From: Roseovarius sp.
GTDB taxonomy: Bacteria; Pseudomonadota; Alphaproteobacteria; Rhodobacterales; Rhodobacteraceae
Reading direction: 5' to 3'
DNA: 64,000 bases
Assembly (NCBI GenBank): GCA_027493545.1
Contig: JAOSKR010000003.1
Location: 243,360 to 307,359 of the forward strand
Shown here: piece by piece, positions 58,617 through 64,000 of the stretch
How the letters are laid out: every line of letters starts with the position of its first letter
Numbering within the stretch: position 1 is the stretch's first letter
The notes under the pieces: generated by a model
Told to the model about the DNA's origin: nothing
The model's input: the letters and a program-made list of their open reading frames with translations, nothing else
Database searches by the model: none
Position numbers and translations under genes: made by a program

Positions 58617-59918
58617 GCCATGTGGCTGCGTTCCCTTCTGGTCGTGCTGGCGATCGTCGCCGCGCCGATGGCGCGGACGGAGACGCTGACCGTGCCGGCG
58701 GGGGACGGGGCGCTGCAAGCCGCCGTCGCCGGGGCCGACCCCGGCGACGTGCTGATCCTGTCACCGGGCCGCCATGCCGGCCCGGTGACGCTGTCGCGGC
58801 CGATCACCCTCGACGGGCAGGGCCGCGCCACCATCGAGGGCGGCGGCCGGGGCTCGGTCGTCACCGTCACCGGGGCCGACATCACCGTGCGCGGGCTGAC
58901 CATCACCGGTTCCGGCAGTGATCACCAGACCATCGATTCCGGTATCCAGCTGACCAAGACCGCCCGCCGCGGGCTGATCGAGGACAACCACCTGATCGGC
59001 AACCTCTACGGCATCGACATCCACGGCGCCGACGACAGCGTCGTCCGGGACAATGTGATCGTCGGCCGGCGCGACCGGCGGATGAATTCGCGCGGCAACG
59101 GCATCTATGTCTGGAACGCACCGGGCGCGGAGGTGATCGGCAACGATATCCGCTATGGCCGCGACGGCATCTTCGTGAACACCTCGCGAAAAAACGTCTT
59201 TCGCGACAACCTCTTTCGCGATCTGCGTTTTGCGGTCCACTACATGTACACCCATGACAGCGAGGTGTCGGGCAACGTCTCGATCGGCAATCATCTGGGC
59301 TATGCGCTGATGTATTCCAACCGGCTCAGGGTGCTCGACAACCTTTCGCTTCACGACCGCGACCACGGCTTGATGCTGAACTACACCAACAGCTCGGACC
59401 TGCGCGGCAACCTGGTGTGGGGCGGGGCCGATAAATGCACCTTCATCTACAACGCCCACCGCAACCTGATCGTCGGCAACCGCTTCGACGGCTGCGGCAT
59501 CGGCATCCACTTCACCGCCGGGTCGGAACGCAACGCACTGACCGGAAACGCCTTTATCGGCAACCGCACCCAGGTGAAATATGTCGGAACCACCGACGTG
59601 GAATGGAGTTTCGAGGGCGTCGGCAACTACTGGTCGGACCATGCCGCGTTCGATCTTGACGGCGACGGCCGTGCCGACAGCCCCTTCCGGCCCAACGATC
59701 TGATGGATCACATATTGTGGTCGCAGCCGGCGGCGGCGCTCCTGGTGGGCTCACCGGCGGTGCAGCTGATCCGCTGGTCGCAGTCGAGCTTTCCGGCGAC
59801 GCTGCCGGGCGGGGTGGTGGACAGCCACCCGCTGATGCGCCCGGTCGAGATCGCCATTCCCCCGAAATCCGCGACCTCTCCCGGCAGGCGGCCGGAAAAT
59901 GGCGCGACGGAAAGACAG

Positions 59919-60811
<893 letters not shown>

Positions 60812-60815
<4 letters not shown>

Positions 60816-61633
60816 GCCGCATTCTGGCCACCGCGCGGACCGAGTTCCTGATCGCGCTGCGCAACCGCTGGGTGACCATCGCGGTGGTGATGATGGTGAT
60901 CTTTTCGCTGGTGCTGGCGGCGGCGGGCTCGGCGCCCACCGGTGTTCTGGGGGCCGACCGGCTGTCGGTGACGGTGGCGAGCCTGACATCGCTCGCGGTC
61001 TATCTGGTGCCGCTGGTGGCGCTTCTGATGTCCTTCGACGGCATCGCCGGCGAGGTCGAGCGCGGCACGCTGCCTTTGGTGCTGACCTATCCGGTCTCGC
61101 GCACCGAGCTGATCCTGGGCAAGCTCGGGGCGCATCTGGGGGTTCTGGCGCTGGCGGTGGCCGCAGGCTATGGCAGCGCCGCGGTGGCCGCGGTCGCGAC
61201 CGATACGCGCGCGCTTGCCGGGCTGCCGGCGCTCTGGCGGCTGACGTGGACCTCGGTGCTGCTGGGCGCGGCATTCCTGTGCCTTGGCTACGCGCTCTCG
61301 GGGCTTGCGCGCCGGCCGGCCGGGGCGGCGGGGCTCGCGATCGGGCTCTGGCTGGGGATGATCGTGCTCTACGATCTGGGGCTCCCGGCGGCGGTGGTTG
61401 CCGACGATGGCGGCTGGTTCACGACCGATCTCTTTCCCCGGCTGCTGGTGGCCAATCCGGCCGATGCCTTTCGCCTGTTCAATCTCGCCGCGTCCGAGGC
61501 AACCGCGGCCGCCGCCGGTATCGGCGGGGCGGCGGGAACGATCCCGCCGGTTCAGGCGCTCATGTCGCTGATGCTGTGGCCGCTCATCGCGCTCATCGCC
61601 TCGGTTCTGGTCTTTCGAAAGGTGACGCCATGA
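60812..61633 (+). CDS. nosY: NosY, ABC transporter permease for NosZ maturation
   Basis: The 273-aa protein has about six transmembrane helices, from WVTIAVVMMVIFSLVLAAAG to LMLWPLIALIASVLVFRKV, and belongs to the NosY family of ABC-2-like permeases. LMSFDGIAGEVERGTLPLVL and YPVSRTELILGK are conserved features. Its ATG overlaps the nosF stop by four bases, and its stop overlaps the nosL start by four. Frame is intact. Confidence 0.93.
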
Positions 61634-62211
61634 AACGCATCCTTGTCCCGCTCTGTCTCGCGCTGCTGGCCGCCTGCCAGCAGGAGGCGGCCGAAAAGCC
61701 CCAGGCGGTGGCCATGACCGAGGTGGCGGTGGGCCATTTCTGCCAGATGAACCTGCTCGAACACCCCGGTCCCAAGGCGCAGGTGCATCTTGAGGGGATG
61801 CCCGGCGCGCCGCTCTTCTTTTCGCAGGTGCGCGATGCGCTGGCCTATCTGCGCATGCCCGAGCAGAGCCATCGCATCGCCGCCGTCTATGTCAGCGACA
61901 TGGGCCGCGCGCCGAGCTGGGAGGCGCCCGGGCGCGACAACTGGACCGCAGCCGAGGGCGCCTGGTACGTCGTCGGCTCGGATCGGGCGGGCGGCATGGG
62001 CGCGGCCGAGATCGTGCCCTTCGCCGACGGCGAAGCGGCCGAGCGCTTTGCCAGCGCCCAGGGGGGGCGCGTGATGGAACTCGACGACATTCCCGACGCC
62101 GCGGTGCTGGCGCCCGAGACCGACCGCGACGCGGTCGCCGGGTCCGAGGCCGACGCGACCGAGGATTTCAAGTCGCGCCTGCGGGCGCTTTCCGAGGAAA
62201 GGATCAACTGA
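61630..62211 (+). CDS. nosL: NosL, copper chaperone lipoprotein
   Basis: NosL delivers Cu(I) to apo-NosZ. The 193-aa protein has the lipobox LLAAC with the acylated Cys at residue 16 and the copper-binding Cys38-x-Met40 in GHFCQMNLLEHPGPKAQ. Later blocks MGAAEIVPFADGEAAERFA fit the NosL fold. An acidic tail (residues ~155-193) extends the family core. The gene starts at ATG 61630, overlapping nosY; nosX follows after one base. Confidence 0.93.
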   Translation: MKRILVPLCLALLAACQQEAAEKPQAVAMTEVAVGHFCQMNLLEHPGPKAQVHLEGMPGAPLFFSQVRDALAYLRMPEQSHRIAAVYVSDMGRAPSWEAPGRDNWTAAEGAWYVVGSDRAGGMGAAEIVPFADGEAAERFASAQGGRVMELDDIPDAAVLAPETDRDAVAGSEADATEDFKSRLRALSEERIN

Positions 62212-62212
62212 G

Positions 62213-63136
62213 ATGCAGCCGCTCTCCCGCCGCCGATTTCTGACCATCGCCGCCTGCGCCGCCGCGTTCGCGCCTGGCGCCCATGCCGCCGCCGCGCTGA
62301 CGCAGTGGCGCGAACGCGCGCTGGGCGCGCAGGTGACGCTCAGCCTGGCCCATCCCGATGCCGAGGCCATCGCCGCGCGCGTCTTTGCCGAACTGCGCCG
62401 CCTCGAGGCGGTCTTCAGCCTCTATCGCGAGGACTCGGCGCTTGTCGCCCTCAACCGCGACGGGGTGCTGCCCGCGCCGCCCTTCGAGTTGCTTGAATGC
62501 CTCGGGCTCTGCGACCGCGCGCACAGCGCCACCGGCGGCGCGTTCGATCCCACGGTGCAGCCGCTCTGGGCGGCCTTAGCGCGCGCACAGACGGACGAGA
62601 CGTCCGACCGCGGAGAGATCGAGCGCGCCCGGCAGCTGGTGGGCTGGCGTGGGGTGGCCTTCGACAGCGGCGCGGTGCGGCTCGCGCGTCCCGGCATGGC
62701 GCTGACATTGAACGGCATCGCCCAGGGCTATATCGCCGACCGGGTGGCAATGATGCTGCGCCGCGAGGGGCTGGACGAGGTGATGATCGACACCGGCGAG
62801 CTGCACGCGCTGGGCGGGCATCCGGGCGGCGGCGCCCGGCCGGTGACGCTGCAGGCGCCGGACGGCGAGGTGCCGGGCCGTACCGGGCTGAGTGACGCGG
62901 CGCTGGCGACGTCCTCGCCGCTGGGAATGCGCATGGGCGGCACCGGACCGGGGCATATCCTGAACCCGGCCAGCGGACAGCCCACGCAGGCGCGCTGGCG
63001 CCTCGTCAGCGTCACCGGCCCGAGCGCAGCGCTGGCCGATGCGCTGAGCACCGCGCTCTGCGTGATGGAGGACCGCGGCGCGATGGACGCCGCGCTGGCG
63101 GCGTTCCCCGGCATGACGCTCTTGCACCTGTCCTGA
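62213..63136 (+). CDS. nosX: NosX, ApbE-type FAD:protein FMN transferase
   Basis: NosX attaches FMN covalently to NosR. The 307-aa protein begins with a twin-arginine signal LSRRRFLTIAACAAAF. ApbE motifs follow: SLYREDSALVALNRDG, TGGAFDPTVQPLW, ALTLNGIAQGYIADRVA with the FAD-binding region, and the Mg-binding region ending SALADALSTALCVM-like VTGPSAALADALSTAL. It closes the nos operon. No clear terminator was seen behind it. Frame is intact. Confidence 0.93.
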   Translation: MQPLSRRRFLTIAACAAAFAPGAHAAAALTQWRERALGAQVTLSLAHPDAEAIAARVFAELRRLEAVFSLYREDSALVALNRDGVLPAPPFELLECLGLCDRAHSATGGAFDPTVQPLWAALARAQTDETSDRGEIERARQLVGWRGVAFDSGAVRLARPGMALTLNGIAQGYIADRVAMMLRREGLDEVMIDTGELHALGGHPGGGARPVTLQAPDGEVPGRTGLSDAALATSSPLGMRMGGTGPGHILNPASGQPTQARWRLVSVTGPSAALADALSTALCVMEDRGAMDAALAAFPGMTLLHLS

Positions 63137-63403
63137 CAGGGGGGCGGCACATGAGGCGTTACGCCGCATTGCCAAGAGGGCCTGATGCGCATGCCCTCGG
63201 TCATGGGGGAAGGGGGATTTGCAACTGATATCCAAGTCTGTTCTACTGCCCGCGGGCAAATCAGTTCTGCACTCGGCCGGATGGAGCGATCCCTGAAAGG
63301 GGCTGCTGCAATCGGTGCGTCGTGCGGGCAGAAATGGGATCAAACCCGGCCTTCCGGCGCGTACCGCAGCCGGAATGTGTACATTGAAGAGAGGAGTTAC
63401 GTA

Positions 63404-64000
63404 ATGAAACGTCACCTGTTGGGAGCCGTGCTGGCACTCGCCGTGCCGTCACTGGCCGTCGCGCAGGATTGCGGCAAGGTTACGATCGGCGAAATGAACT
63501 GGGCTTCGGCGCAGATCGGCGTCGCGGTTTCCAAATTCCTGCTGGAACAGGGATATGGCTGCGAAGTCGAGGTCGTGCTTTCGGATACCACGCCCGCCGT
63601 CACCTCGCTGGCGGAAAACAACGAACCCGACATCGTCCCCGAGCTGTGGAGGAACTCCGTCGGCGAGGTCTATGACAAGCTCAAGCAGGGCGGCAAGATC
63701 GCCGAGCTGACCCAGACGCTCGATCCGGGCGGGGTCGAAGGCTGGTGGATCCCGACCTACCTGGCCGAAGCGCACCCCGAGTTGAAGACCATCGAGGGCG
63801 TTCTGGCAAATCCCGAACTGGTCGGCGGCATGTTCAACAACTGCCCCGACGGTTGGGGCTGCCGCATCGTCAGCGACAACCTCGCGCGTGCCTTCGATCT
63901 GGAAGGGCATGGCATCAAGGTCTTCGACCACGGCTCGGGCGAGACCCTGGCGGCCTCGATCGCCTCGGCCTACACCGACAAGAAGCCCTGGTTCGGCTAC
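63404..64000 (+). CDS. Glycine-betaine/choline-type ABC transporter substrate-binding protein (3' end outside window)
   Basis: The visible 199 residues start with a signal peptide (HLLGAVLALAVPSLAVAQ) and continue with VTIGEMNWASAQIGVAVSKF, SDTTPAVTSLAENNEPDIVP and DPGGVEGWWIPTYLAEAHPE. This is the OpuAC/ProX-like binding-protein family, in which Trp residues form the cage for quaternary ammonium groups; Trp occurs in MNW, ELW and GWW. The ATG at 63404 follows GAGGAG. The permease and ATPase genes would lie beyond the right edge. The gene is separated from nosX by 267 bases in which I found no certain element. Confidence 0.88.
   Translation, partial: MKRHLLGAVLALAVPSLAVAQDCGKVTIGEMNWASAQIGVAVSKFLLEQGYGCEVEVVLSDTTPAVTSLAENNEPDIVPELWRNSVGEVYDKLKQGGKIAELTQTLDPGGVEGWWIPTYLAEAHPELKTIEGVLANPELVGGMFNNCPDGWGCRIVSDNLARAFDLEGHGIKVFDHGSGETLAASIASAYTDKKPWFGY

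Noticed and set aside
63137-63403. Riboswitch in front of the betaine-type binding-protein gene
   Set aside because: I looked for glycine- or SAM-riboswitch-like cores and found no convincing conserved elements; only weak inverted repeats.

Overview
The window is a high-GC chromosomal segment of an alphaproteobacterium, most likely Rhodobacterales (Roseobacter/Paracoccus group). This rests on the gene neighbourhoods (LpoA-like lipoprotein / rsmI / yraN / gshB, leuC..leuD..leuB), the nosCRZDFYLX order, three TRAP or Liv transporters tied to catabolic genes, and the protein sequences themselves. No integrase, transposase, phage gene or CRISPR array was seen.

Layout. 1-15 kb is core genome: glnD (cut by the left edge), an LpoA-like lipoprotein, rsmI, yraN, gshB, an HSL-family hydrolase, the YifB/ComM ATPase, leuC, an HdeD-like gene, leuD, a membrane protein, an EEP-family hydrolase, leuB and tRNA-Pro(CGG). 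15-29 kb is an aerobic benzoate island: a leftward Liv-type ABC importer diverges from a rightward set with benzoate-CoA ligase, an alpha/beta hydrolase, a DUF309 protein, boxC, boxB, boxA, a hotdog thioesterase and a BoxR/BzdR-type regulator. Benzoate would be imported, activated to benzoyl-CoA, epoxidised by BoxAB and ring-opened by BoxC. 29-35 kb is a self-contained TonB system (DUF2946 protein, OprC/NosA-type copper receptor, ExbB, two ExbDs, TonB), followed by a DapA-family gene. 35.7-44.4 kb is an RpiR-controlled operon: N-formylglutamate amidohydrolase-like enzyme, TRAP transporter QMP, glutamine-synthetase-like ligase, aldehyde dehydrogenase and Fe-type alcohol dehydrogenase. It looks like a gamma-glutamylation route for an amine or amino alcohol. 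44.5-47.2 kb holds a PglF/CapD-type nucleotide-sugar dehydratase and a NusG/RfaH paralogue. 47.3-53.8 kb is a malonate operon (matPQMAB, divergent matR). 53.9-63.1 kb is the nitrous oxide reductase cluster nosCRZDFYLX behind a perfect FNR/NnrR-type box. A glycine-betaine/choline-type binding protein gene runs off the right end.

The copper receptor locus and the nos cluster probably work together, because NosZ carries the CuA and CuZ centres. The most unusual sequence-level observation is that the second ExbD carries Asn where the first has the membrane-embedded Asp needed for proton coupling.

Data quality: about 27 single-base frameshifts, mostly in short homopolymers, interrupt 20 otherwise well-conserved genes. 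They look like assembly or consensus indels rather than pseudogenes. I therefore give gene spans across the shifts and name each site. Two apparent fusions (MatM-MatA and NosD-NosF) are explained by the same errors.
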